A stretch of DNA of 64,000 nucleotides from Thalassotalea psychrophila (lineage in GTDB: Bacteria > Pseudomonadota > Gammaproteobacteria > Enterobacterales > Alteromonadaceae). The DNA lies in contig NZ_CP134145.1 in the NCBI RefSeq assembly GCF_031583595.1, positions 744,001 through 808,000 on the forward strand, written 5' to 3'. Within the stretch, counting starts at the first letter, position 1, and each line of letters starts with the position of its first letter. This document shows positions 19,762 to 27,819 of the stretch, piece after piece. The notes under the pieces are model-generated. The model ran no database searches. It was not told the DNA's origin and worked only from the letters and a program-made list of their open reading frames with translations. Both the position numbers and the translations under genes were made by a program.

Positions 19762-20241
19762 ATGAGTTACAAAAGTAGAACACTTGACCGTATAGATTTA
19801 ACGATATTAGACACTTTGCAACGACAAGGGCGTATTTCTAATGTTGAACTTGCTAAGCAAGTTAATCTTAGTCCAAGCCCTTGCTTAGATCGAGTAAAGC
19901 GATTAGAAACTGAAGGGTTTATTAAACGTTATGGCGCCGTGCTTGATGCACAATTGTTAAATATTGGCATGTCAGCATTTATTCAAGTGACGTTAGATAG
20001 AACCACTGCCGATGTATTTAATCAGTTTCGTGATGAAGTAGTTAACATTAAAGAAGTGGCAGAGTGTCATATGGTGGCTGGTGGTTTTGATTATTTATTA
20101 AAACTTAGAGTAATTGATATGAATAATTATCGTGATGTTCTAGGAATGATTGTTGAGTTGCCCGGCGTTTCACAAACCCATACTTATGTAGTGATCGAAA
20201 ACGTTAAAGAAGATTTAGGTCTACCAATCCTAGATAATTAA
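19762..20241 (+). CDS. Lrp/AsnC family regulator, probable activator of putA
   Basis: A 159-residue transcription factor. The N-terminal winged helix-turn-helix covers residues 9-60 (ISNVELAKQVNLSPSPCLDR), and the C-terminal RAM ligand-binding domain contains AECHMVAGGFDYLLKLRV. It is divergent from putA across a 211-base AT-rich region. Divergent Lrp-type genes (PutR/BkdR-like) commonly activate putA in response to proline, so that role is inferred here. Its own promoter appears to place the transcript start at the ATG. Confidence 0.9.
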   Translation: MSYKSRTLDRIDLTILDTLQRQGRISNVELAKQVNLSPSPCLDRVKRLETEGFIKRYGAVLDAQLLNIGMSAFIQVTLDRTTADVFNQFRDEVVNIKEVAECHMVAGGFDYLLKLRVIDMNNYRDVLGMIVELPGVSQTHTYVVIENVKEDLGLPILDN

Positions 20242-20388
20242 CTAATACCATTAATAATTTAGACAAAAAAATTAGCAAACCATTAAAAAGTAACAATAAA
20301 AATCTGTTTTTTTTAATATTTATGCCATACTGATTTAGAATACTAATTGTATTCTCAGTTAAATTACTATGAAAATTGGAGTCAAAGG

Positions 20389-20676
20389 ATGAATAACAAA
20401 TTAATCACTCTTTCAGGAGTTATATTAGCACTAGGGTTAACTGGTTGTGCTAATAATGATGAACTTAATCAAAGCATTGCTGATTTAAACACTAAAGTTG
20501 ATAGCCTTTCTGCACAAGTAGAAAGTTTAACTGGTGATCATGCAGGAATGAAAGCTGCTCATGCAGAAAATGCAGCTGAAGCGCAAGCAGCTAAAGAAAT
20601 GGCAGCAGAGGCTGCTGCTGAAGCAGCAAAAGCGAACGAGCGTGTAGACAACGTAGTTAGCTCTTATAAAAAGTAA
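20389..20676 (+). CDS. Lpp-like alanine-rich outer-membrane lipoprotein
   Basis: A 95-residue lipoprotein with signal peptide and lipobox LTGC. A heptad-rich coiled coil (LNQSIADLNTKVDSLSAQV) and an alanine-rich helix follow, and the chain ends in Tyr-Lys-Lys. The layout matches Braun lipoprotein and OprI, whose C-terminal lysine can be linked to peptidoglycan; here that would be the terminal Lys. The ATG at 20389 has GGAG and AAAGG upstream. The frame is open 14 codons further, but without signal character. Its convergent neighbour is an L,D-transpeptidase, the enzyme class that makes this linkage. Confidence 0.85.
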   Translation: MNNKLITLSGVILALGLTGCANNDELNQSIADLNTKVDSLSAQVESLTGDHAGMKAAHAENAAEAQAAKEMAAEAAAEAAKANERVDNVVSSYKK

Positions 20677-20692
20677 ACCCTAAAGTTCGTTG

Positions 20693-20748
20693 GTCCGAAT
20701 TTATTCGGACGTAATCCCCTAAGGGCGAAATTACTCGGACTTTTTTTT
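20693..20748 (+). terminator. Terminator region of the Lpp-like gene
   Basis: The hairpin GTCCGAA-TTTA-TTCGGAC lies at 20693-20710. A second pairing set (GTAAT/ATTAC; GTCCGA with TCGGAC at 20735) ends directly in eight T at 20741-20748. The two foldings compete. Confidence 0.75.
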
Positions 20749-20754
20749 GATTAT

Positions 20755-20793
20755 AAATTCCCAACTGGATTCTCTCCGCTTGGGAATTTTTGT
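20755..20793. terminator. Second hairpin between convergent genes
   Basis: AAATTCCCAA/TTGGGAATTT with a 15-base loop, followed by TTGTTT on the plus strand, three bases before the transpeptidase stop. Confidence 0.6.
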
Positions 20794-20795
20794 TT

Positions 20796-21698
20796 CTATA
20801 ACTCCACTGGGATCCCTTTCGGCTGAGATATTAATTCTTTTAATAACTCCAGATCATCCTCAGCAGAACCAATAAATGTCTTCACCCCTTTGGAAACAGG
20901 CAATAGGCTTGGTACATTCCCTTGATTATCTGACAGTGGAGAATGAATTTCGATAAGTCGTTTATCCGGTGCTACATAAGCCATTTTTATTGGTGCATTA
21001 ATAATTTTTACTTTTGTGCCTGGCGCAGATTGCTTAAATAGCCATTCAATATCTTCAGGGTTCATCCTAATACAGCCTGAACTTGCGCGCATGCCTATAC
21101 CGAACCGTTGATTAGTGCCATGAATCAAATAAGCACTAGTGCCAATACGCATAGCATAATCACCTAATGGGTTGTTAGGACCCGCTTTAACCATTTTTGC
21201 CATTTCAACCCCATGCTTATTAAAGTAATCTCTACGAGTGTCGGCAGTTGGAAACCAGTTTGGATTGGTCCGCTTCTCTGTTATTTCGCTAATTAAAGTT
21301 GGAGTAGAGTGACCAATTTTACCAATGCCAACAGGAAAAACATGAACAGAATTGTTCTTGTTATTAAAAAAATAAAGACGCAGTTCTGACAAATTAATAA
21401 CAATACCGTTATGCTTACCGAAAGGCAGTATAAGTTGTGTTGGTATAATTAATTCTGTACCCGGTTCAGGTCGTAGAGGGTCAACACCAGGGTTAGCTTC
21501 CATTAACGCTAAAAATCCGACGTTAAATTTTTGCGCTAATTGCTGAAAATAATCGCCTTTTACAACAGTGTAATTGGTGATTTCACCAACTAATCTACTG
21601 TTATCTTTGGGAAGTTTATATTCAATTGCGTTTGCGCTGTTGCTCACAGAGCTAATAATGCAGATAGATATAATAGTTGAGAATACTTTATTCAACAT
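20796..21698 (-). CDS. LysM-containing L,D-transpeptidase (YkuD family)
   Basis: A 300-residue exported enzyme: signal peptide to about residue 24, LysM peptidoglycan-binding domain at about 42-86 (YTVVKGDYFQQLAQKFNV), then a YkuD catalytic domain. The active-site Cys209 is in ASSGCIRM, with His193 in LIHGTN. Members of the ErfK/YbiS/YcfS group attach Braun lipoprotein to meso-diaminopimelate. The convergent neighbour encodes an Lpp-like protein ending in Lys, so that function is plausible. Formation of 3-3 peptidoglycan cross-links is the alternative. Confidence 0.92.
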   Translation of the reverse strand: MLNKVFSTIISICIISSVSNSANAIEYKLPKDNSRLVGEITNYTVVKGDYFQQLAQKFNVGFLALMEANPGVDPLRPEPGTELIIPTQLILPFGKHNGIVINLSELRLYFFNNKNNSVHVFPVGIGKIGHSTPTLISEITEKRTNPNWFPTADTRRDYFNKHGVEMAKMVKAGPNNPLGDYAMRIGTSAYLIHGTNQRFGIGMRASSGCIRMNPEDIEWLFKQSAPGTKVKIINAPIKMAYVAPDKRLIEIHSPLSDNQGNVPSLLPVSKGVKTFIGSAEDDLELLKELISQPKGIPVEL

Positions 21699-21816
21699 TC
21701 ATTGGTTCCAAGGGTATAATTTTACTAAGGATAAGTTTACTCTGCTGTAACAATGATTACTAGTATACGAAAATGTATACTACCTTTAATTTTAAACAAA
21801 ACCTAAGGCGATTAAG

Positions 21817-22584
21817 TTGTTTGATTTACCCGAAAGAAACCTAAAAAGTAAAGTAAGTGACAGTGAATGGCAAACCAGGTTAGATTTAGCTGCATGTTAT
21901 CGGTTAGTTGCGCATTTTGGCTGGGATGATTTAATTTATACTCATATTTCAGCACAAATTCCTAACACTGCACATTACCTTATTAATGCTTTTGGCGTTG
22001 CTTTTGATGAAGTAACGGCTTCAAACTTAGTCAAAATAGATATTGACGGTAATATTCTTGACGGTGGTGAATTTGACATTAACCCCGCCGGTTTTACCAT
22101 TCATAGCGCTATCCATGAAGTTCGTCATGATAGCCAATGCGTTATGCATTTACATACCAATTCGACCATAGCAGTTGCATCACAAAAACAAGGTTTATTG
22201 CCTTTAAGCCAATATTCAATGTTTTCTATGGCTTCAATGAGTTATCACGATTATGAAGGCTTGGCGGTAAACCCTGAAGAAAAGTTGCGTTTACAGCAAA
22301 ATTTAGGCACCAATAATCATTTGTTATTAAGAAATCATGGCGGTTTAACGCTTGGTGCTACAATTGGTGATGCTTTTATGCGTATGTACGATCTTAACCG
22401 TGCTTGTGAAATTCAACTAATGTTACAAGCAAGTGGCGAAGAGCTAATCATGGTTGACCAACCTATTGTTGATAATATTATTAAACAAGCAAACATAGTA
22501 CATACAGGATCAACTGGCGGGCAAAAGTCATGGCCAGCGATGATGCGCAAAGCGTATCGATTAGATCCTGGTTTTGCAAAGTAG
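21817..22584 (+). CDS. Class II aldolase/adducin family protein
   Basis: A 255-residue zinc-dependent aldolase-like protein. The metal histidines are probably the pair in VMHLHTN (about residues 107-109) and the His in LLLRNHGG. The family includes L-fuculose-1-phosphate and L-ribulose-5-phosphate enzymes, but this longer subgroup has no settled substrate. The start appears to be TTG at 21817, with AAGG about ten bases upstream; no ATG occurs near the conserved N-terminus. It is followed, after a repeat-rich gap, by an acid-sugar dehydratase, so a role in sugar-acid breakdown is likely but unproved. Confidence 0.85.
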   Translation: MFDLPERNLKSKVSDSEWQTRLDLAACYRLVAHFGWDDLIYTHISAQIPNTAHYLINAFGVAFDEVTASNLVKIDIDGNILDGGEFDINPAGFTIHSAIHEVRHDSQCVMHLHTNSTIAVASQKQGLLPLSQYSMFSMASMSYHDYEGLAVNPEEKLRLQQNLGTNNHLLLRNHGGLTLGATIGDAFMRMYDLNRACEIQLMLQASGEELIMVDQPIVDNIIKQANIVHTGSTGGQKSWPAMMRKAYRLDPGFAK

Positions 22585-22804
22585 AAGACTAGAAACGAGA
22601 TTAAAAGAAACGTGAAACTAAGAGCAAGAGCGGTTGATGGAATATAGTTCTCGTCAACAACTTATATCGGGGCTATATTTAGTTCCTAGTTCCTAGTTCC
22701 TAGTTCCTAGTTCCTAGTTCCTAGTTCCTTCTATAATAAGTACCGAATATTAACGTTAAACCGTAAAAATTTATTTAACCCATAAAATCCTCAATGGAGA
22801 CTCC
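22585..22804. repeat. Repeat-rich spacer with TAGTTCC array (7 units)
   Basis: Seven perfect heptamers TAGTTCC lie at 22680-22728, with degenerate GAAAC-type heptamers at 22585-22625. A small palindrome TTAACGTTAA at 22750-22759 may be an operator for the downstream dehydratase gene. Confidence 0.7.
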
Positions 22805-23980
22805 ATGAAAATCACCCGCGTAGAAATTTTTGATATTGAATGCCCAGACCGAGCAGGTTGGAACCCTGTATTTATTCGTATTCATACCGATGAGGGCATT
22901 ACTGGAGTTGGCGAGGCAGGATTAGCTTACGACTGGGGACATAGTGCTGCTGCTGCGATGATTAAAGAAATAAGCGAGGCGGTATTAATTGGTTTTAATC
23001 CATTTAATACTGAGCTGTTGTGGTCGCGTATGCTCAGAGAAAGTTTTTGGGGGTTAGGCGGCGGGCCTGTTCTTTATTCTGCAATGAGTGCTATCGATAC
23101 AGCTCTTTGGGATATCAAAGGTAAAGCATTAGGTGTTCCGGTTTATCAACTTTTAGGCGGTAAAGTGAATGATAAGTTACGTACTTATGCTAGCCAATTA
23201 CAGTTTGATTGGGATAAAGAATGCAAAAAGCTTATCCAACCTGAAGAGTATGCAGAAGCGGCATTAAAAGCGATGAGCGAAGGCTATGATGCGGTAAAAG
23301 TTGATCCTATCGTATATAACCACGATGGCAGTTCTTCGTTTGATCGTACTAAGTTATTTACTAATCCACAAATGCGTTTATTTGGTGATCGTTTAAGAGC
23401 CATTCGTGATGCTGTTGGTGACGATGTAGATATTATTTTTGAATCGCATTCACTAATGGGTGCTGCATCAGCAATTCAAATGGGCAGAATAGTCGAAGAA
23501 GTCGGTTGTATGATGTACGAAGAGCCGGTGAATTATTTAAATTCTGCGGTTCATAAAAAAGTCTCTGATAATGTCAATGTGCCTATCGCCGGAGGTGAAC
23601 GTTTGTATCATCGCTGGGATGTAAGACCGTATTTTGAAGATCAAAGTATTGATGTTCTACAGCCAGATGTTGGCTTGTGCGGCGGTTTTACTGAAGCTAA
23701 AAAAGTATGTGATTATGCTGACGTTTACGATATCCGTATTCAAGCTCATGTTTGTGGCGGCCCTGTGGCAACTGCGGCATCATTGCATCTAGAAACAGCT
23801 ATACCAAACTTTTTAATTCACGAGCATCATACTTATGCGATTAAAGCATGGAACCGCGAATTATGTATCCAAGATCCTCAACCTGTAGATGGCTTCTTCC
23901 AAGTTTCTGAAGAGCCCGGTATTGGTATTGAGCTTAACGATGAAGTGGTGATGCGTTCACCTAGAGTGGAAGTTAAGTAA
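22805..23980 (+). CDS. Enolase-superfamily acid-sugar dehydratase (mandelate racemase/muconate lactonizing family)
   Basis: A 391-residue protein with the N-terminal capping domain (residues 1-115; VFIRIHTDEGITGVGEAG) and the modified barrel. The probable Mg2+ ligands are the Glu residues in IIFESHS, MMYEEPV and IAGGERL. A His-Asp dyad is suggested by LQPDVGLCGG and IQAHVCGG, and a Lys by DAVKVDP. The arrangement is like D-galactonate and related sugar-acid dehydratases, which give 2-keto-3-deoxy acids. Adjacent lactonase-like and SDR genes fit a non-phosphorylating pathway such as that for L-fuconate, but the substrate is inference. GGAGA precedes the ATG. Confidence 0.85.
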   Translation: MKITRVEIFDIECPDRAGWNPVFIRIHTDEGITGVGEAGLAYDWGHSAAAAMIKEISEAVLIGFNPFNTELLWSRMLRESFWGLGGGPVLYSAMSAIDTALWDIKGKALGVPVYQLLGGKVNDKLRTYASQLQFDWDKECKKLIQPEEYAEAALKAMSEGYDAVKVDPIVYNHDGSSSFDRTKLFTNPQMRLFGDRLRAIRDAVGDDVDIIFESHSLMGAASAIQMGRIVEEVGCMMYEEPVNYLNSAVHKKVSDNVNVPIAGGERLYHRWDVRPYFEDQSIDVLQPDVGLCGGFTEAKKVCDYADVYDIRIQAHVCGGPVATAASLHLETAIPNFLIHEHHTYAIKAWNRELCIQDPQPVDGFFQVSEEPGIGIELNDEVVMRSPRVEVK

Positions 23981-24006
23981 CCTGAATTTTGCAAGGTGAG
24001 TTCAAG

Positions 24007-24861
24007 TTAAGTAAAAAGCTTATAAACTTTAGCGGCATTGGAAAAACACAGTGCCTCTAGGGTTTGGCTAGAGAAACCATCAAGCTGTGTATAGTGCTGC
24101 CATAATTGCGAATAGCTAAAACTAAACAGACACACCGGAAAGTTACTGGCTAACATCACTCGGTGTTCACTAAAAATAGTAATTACAGAGCTTACAAGCG
24201 GCGCTAGTATCTCTATCTGCCAATTATTATCTCGCATTTCCCAACCGGAACACTTAATAAAACAACGTTTATGCTTGGCAAGAGCTGTTAAGCCACTATG
24301 TAATTGCTCATTTAGAATATTCTCGCTCGTTGTCCCACAGTGATTAATGATTATGGTTAAATTAGGCAATACAGATAGGTGAGTTGAAAGTTGTTTGACT
24401 ATAGCCAAATTTGAACAATCACATTGTAATTCAAAAATCAGATCTAATGATTCCAAAAGCTTTAAATTGGCAAGTGTTTTGGGATGAGTAAGAATTGTTT
24501 CTGCTTGCTCGTCTAGAATATGGCGAATACCAATAAACGAAGTGTATTGCAGTAATGTTTGTATTTGGCTATGAAAATCAGCCGAGCAAATATTTGCAAA
24601 AGCGATGCTTTTAAATGGTTTAGTACAGTGTTGTTCAAGCCAAGCTAATTCTCGCTCTGGTTTGTCGTTATCGAAGCCGGCTTCAACATGAACAAATCCT
24701 GCTAACTCTGAGTGACTTTTTATGACTAAATCATTTTCACCAAAGTCACGATTAATTAGCTGCTTGTTCGGCCAAAAAGGTGGATTACTTGCTTCTAGCC
24801 AATGATAATCGCCTTGTTCTAAGTTGAACAGATGCAGATGTGGATCAATGAATTTATTCAT
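24007..24861 (-). CDS. Amidohydrolase family protein, lactonase-like
   Basis: A 284-residue TIM-barrel hydrolase of the amidohydrolase-2 group. The N-terminal metal motif is FIDPHLHLF, with further His in FVHVEAG, GIRHILDE and IINHCGT. The DPHLHL...GDYHWL pattern is typical of L-fuconolactonase and 2-pyrone-4,6-dicarboxylate lactonase relatives. It sits 24 bases downstream of the SDR gene and convergent to the dehydratase gene, consistent with opening a sugar lactone for that enzyme. The substrate is inferred from context. Confidence 0.82.
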   Translation of the reverse strand: MNKFIDPHLHLFNLEQGDYHWLEASNPPFWPNKQLINRDFGENDLVIKSHSELAGFVHVEAGFDNDKPERELAWLEQHCTKPFKSIAFANICSADFHSQIQTLLQYTSFIGIRHILDEQAETILTHPKTLANLKLLESLDLIFELQCDCSNLAIVKQLSTHLSVLPNLTIIINHCGTTSENILNEQLHSGLTALAKHKRCFIKCSGWEMRDNNWQIEILAPLVSSVITIFSEHRVMLASNFPVCLFSFSYSQLWQHYTQLDGFSSQTLEALCFSNAAKVYKLFT

Positions 24862-24885
24862 AATTATTGAGTTTTTAGCTTAGAG

Positions 24886-25614
24886 CTAGCCTGTCGTATA
24901 ACCGCCATCAATTAGTTGTAAGCTACCAGTTATAAATGGAGCTTTCTCGCTTGCTAAAAATAAAGCGTATTCAGCCACTTCTTCTGGCTGACCCAATCGA
25001 TTCAACGGTTGTAATGCTGCTTCTTCAGCATGAACGTCAGCTTTATTTGCTCCGCTTTCATTACAGTATTTATCAATGGCATTGTGATAAAGCGGAGTTT
25101 CAATAGTCCCCGGGCAGATAGCATTAGCACGGATGTTGTATTTGGCATAATCAAGCGCTGTAGTTTTTGCCATAGACGCTAATGCATGTTTTGATAAGTT
25201 GTAGGCAAAAGAGTTTGTTTTAGCAATAATTGCTTGATCGGATGCGATATAAATAATGCTACCTAGTCCTTGTTTTTTCATCAATGGTATAACCGCTTTA
25301 GTAACCGCATAAGCGCCTTTAACATTTAAGGAAAATACTTCATCTAACAACTGTTCTGAAGTATTCTCAATATTGGCTGAACGGTGAATGCCGGCGTTAG
25401 AAATTAAAACATCAATCTGCTTTTCTTTGCTTATAACTTGTGTAATGGCTTGATGTACTTGTTCCACATCACTCATATCGCATTGAATAAAATGGCCAAG
25501 ACTACTGTGCTGAATATCTAAATTATATACAGTATAATCACTGTTTATAAATGTCTTCACAATTGCCAAGCCTATCCCTGAAGAGCCGCCGGTAACAATA
25601 CAAATTTTATTCAT
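24886..25614 (-). CDS. Short-chain dehydrogenase/reductase
   Basis: A 242-residue classical SDR with the NAD(P)-binding motif TGGSSGIG at the N-terminus, NAG in ISNAGIH and the catalytic YxxxK in YNLSKHA. The C-terminal ITGSLQLIDGGYTTG is also typical. The ATG at 25614 is preferred over the in-frame GTG at 25623; neither has a strong ribosome site. With the lactonase-like and dehydratase genes it could be the 2-keto-3-deoxy sugar-acid dehydrogenase of an L-fucose-type pathway. That assignment rests on context only. Confidence 0.87.
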   Translation of the reverse strand: MNKICIVTGGSSGIGLAIVKTFINSDYTVYNLDIQHSSLGHFIQCDMSDVEQVHQAITQVISKEKQIDVLISNAGIHRSANIENTSEQLLDEVFSLNVKGAYAVTKAVIPLMKKQGLGSIIYIASDQAIIAKTNSFAYNLSKHALASMAKTTALDYAKYNIRANAICPGTIETPLYHNAIDKYCNESGANKADVHAEEAALQPLNRLGQPEEVAEYALFLASEKAPFITGSLQLIDGGYTTG

Positions 25615-25641
25615 GTTTTTCACTTTTTATTGATATTCATC

Positions 25642-26403
25642 TTATTGATGCGCGAGGGCAAATTGTTTTATATTAAATATGTCGGCGTTGTTTGTATAAC
25701 TTTGTTCATAAAAATCAATGCTGCCACTTTGATGTTTTAATATTACCGCGGTAGAACGTGTGCCATATTCGTTCGATTTTATAAAGATACTCGACAGTTT
25801 TCGTTCCCATTCCAAACCAACACCTGTTGTTGGCAGCAGTTCATCAGGTGCTTGTGTAGGGTCTTGCATAATGGCAAATAAATGCTCGCTATGTAACTCT
25901 TGTTGTTCACTAATTAATTGCTCTAATAGTACTTCACCTTTAGCCATTTTAGGCCAAACATCGTCCATTGCACCATTACATATTGCATGAAAACCATCGT
26001 TCAATAATGTATGTTGCAAAGTGCTGCTGTTAAAGCAATACAAACTATTATCCTGCGTATAAACTAGATTAAACGGATTATAGTTCTGACTATGTTGTAG
26101 TAACCATTGCTGATTAATTAAGTCAGGTTGTTGCAGCGCCATTTGTACTAATTCGCCCCGTGATTTAGCCTCGGCTTTAAGAGTTAAGCCACTTCTTATA
26201 TTAGTTAAGGCAGAAAAATCACCCTGGCTATTTAAGCCGAGCCAAGTCCCGTTTGCTTGCAAGTCTTGTCCTGCTAAAATTTCAGGTTGCGAAGGCCAAA
26301 AATAAGCCGACTTTGTTGGACGCTGATGAAACTCATCACGATTAGCCGTGATGATTAACGGGTAATCTTTATGTTGGTTAATGGCGATGAATAATATACA
26401 CAT
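25642..26403 (-). CDS. NRDE family protein (TANGO2-like)
   Basis: A 253-residue protein with the defining N-terminus: Cys2 directly after the start Met (MCILFIAINQH), followed by the NRDE motif in ITANRDEFHQRP. The family has an Ntn-hydrolase-like fold. Eukaryotic TANGO2 is implicated in haem or lipid handling, but bacterial functions are not established. It ends 28 bases before the SDR start and starts 16 bases after the ThrE-like gene, so the four leftward genes may be one transcript although they share no obvious pathway. Confidence 0.87.
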   Translation of the reverse strand: MCILFIAINQHKDYPLIITANRDEFHQRPTKSAYFWPSQPEILAGQDLQANGTWLGLNSQGDFSALTNIRSGLTLKAEAKSRGELVQMALQQPDLINQQWLLQHSQNYNPFNLVYTQDNSLYCFNSSTLQHTLLNDGFHAICNGAMDDVWPKMAKGEVLLEQLISEQQELHSEHLFAIMQDPTQAPDELLPTTGVGLEWERKLSSIFIKSNEYGTRSTAVILKHQSGSIDFYEQSYTNNADIFNIKQFALAHQ

Positions 26404-26418
26404 AGTTAATTTAAATAC

Positions 26419-27642
26419 TTAAAGTGAGCTTCGTGGCCGCACGGCTACATTGGCAAAAATAAGGCCCGCGACAAGCGACATGAAAATTAAAAACGTTTGT
26501 GAGCCTAAATGATCAGCCTGTACAATTTGGCTGCCAGTTACCATAGAGTTTAACCCTATATATACTTTTGAACCCGGTACTAACACAACGAGCCCTTGTA
26601 GCATAACTACAGTTGCAGGAGCTTTTAAGAATCGAGCAAAAAGGTTTGAATATGCTCCAACGGCAAAAGAACCAACAAATGCACTTAGGGCAATACCTAC
26701 ATAATTAGCTGCCCAAACACTTGAACCAAATGCAATGAATCCAGATAAAATCCCCCAGAAAGCATGACGAGGTCTTGCTTTAAAAATTATCACCAAAGAC
26801 ATCGAAAGAGTTAATACTGCAAGCCATTGAGTCCACAAAGGAACAAGTTCAACGTCGACTTTTTCAACGCCACCCCATAATAAGCTTCCTAACGTTAAGC
26901 CTAAAATAGCACCAAAATAAAGCTTAAACATCGTCATTAATGCATCCATTATCTTAGCGGTACCAGATATTAAATTACGTTCAGCAATTTCACTTAATCC
27001 CGTAGTAAGGGTTAGGCCGGGAATAAACACAATAATACTGGATAGGATCACTAATGGTGCATTTACTGCCGGGTCAATTAATGTAATCGCGCTGGCGCCT
27101 ACTGCTGCAACAATACTTGCTAAAGGCTCAAGCATATTGCTAACACTTTTAGATTTTTCTGACCAGAGCACTAAAAGAAAAACAATAAAACCAAGTAGTG
27201 TTGACCAAAGTACATCATTCCAAGAGGTATGCATGAGCATGGCAAATGCCCCCGAAGACGCACCAAAACCTAGAAAGGTAAGAAATGGAGAATAGGGTGA
27301 GGGCTTGTTAGGGATTTCGTTTAAGCGTTCAATGGCTTCAGATAGTGTTCGTTGGCCCGAGTCTAGTTCGTTAACCAGTTCATTTGCTCTAGATAAAGCG
27401 CCCAAATCAATACCACCAGGGCTTACTCTAACGATAAAATTATGTTCTTGCTGGTCTTCAACATTAAATAGTACAAACGTTAATGAAGTAGGGGTGATAA
27501 CAAATGACGCTTGTACTTCTAATAAGCGTGATACATTTTTTAAATGATTTTCTAAACGATAAGCAGTCGCGCCAAACTTATGTAAAAGCTTGCCAAGGGT
27601 AATGATGAAATGACGTTTTTGCGTAAACGAATCTGGTTTCAC
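26419..27642 (-). CDS. Threonine/serine exporter family membrane protein (ThrE-like)
   Basis: A 407-residue protein with the ThrE layout. A soluble N-terminal domain (about residues 1-130; LHKFGATAYRLENHL) and about ten membrane helices in two blocks (the DUF1212 and DUF3815 halves fused in one chain) are visible. The segment VIFIPGLTLTTGLSEI is characteristic. In Corynebacterium the prototype exports threonine and serine driven by the proton gradient; the same substrates are only presumed here. Confidence 0.88.
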   Translation of the reverse strand: MKPDSFTQKRHFIITLGKLLHKFGATAYRLENHLKNVSRLLEVQASFVITPTSLTFVLFNVEDQQEHNFIVRVSPGGIDLGALSRANELVNELDSGQRTLSEAIERLNEIPNKPSPYSPFLTFLGFGASSGAFAMLMHTSWNDVLWSTLLGFIVFLLVLWSEKSKSVSNMLEPLASIVAAVGASAITLIDPAVNAPLVILSSIIVFIPGLTLTTGLSEIAERNLISGTAKIMDALMTMFKLYFGAILGLTLGSLLWGGVEKVDVELVPLWTQWLAVLTLSMSLVIIFKARPRHAFWGILSGFIAFGSSVWAANYVGIALSAFVGSFAVGAYSNLFARFLKAPATVVMLQGLVVLVPGSKVYIGLNSMVTGSQIVQADHLGSQTFLIFMSLVAGLIFANVAVRPRSSL

Positions 27643-27737
27643 TAAAGATGATCCTATGTAATTGTTACTTTTAGCTTTATGCCGTTAATTTTACTACTTA
27701 AATTTAATTTTGGTTAACTTTATTTAAAAAAAATAAA

Positions 27738-27773
27738 TAGGGCCTGTAGAACTGGAAAGTTCTACAGGCCCTA
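27738..27773 (-). terminator. Terminator of the first DUF885 gene
   Basis: A perfect 16-bp stem (TAGGGCCTGTAGAACT) with loop GGAA. On the minus strand it is followed by ATTTATTTTTTTT. Confidence 0.9.
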
Positions 27774-27819
27774 AAGTTTCAGGTAGACCTTTGATACTGA
27801 AGCCAGTTGTTTATTTGCT

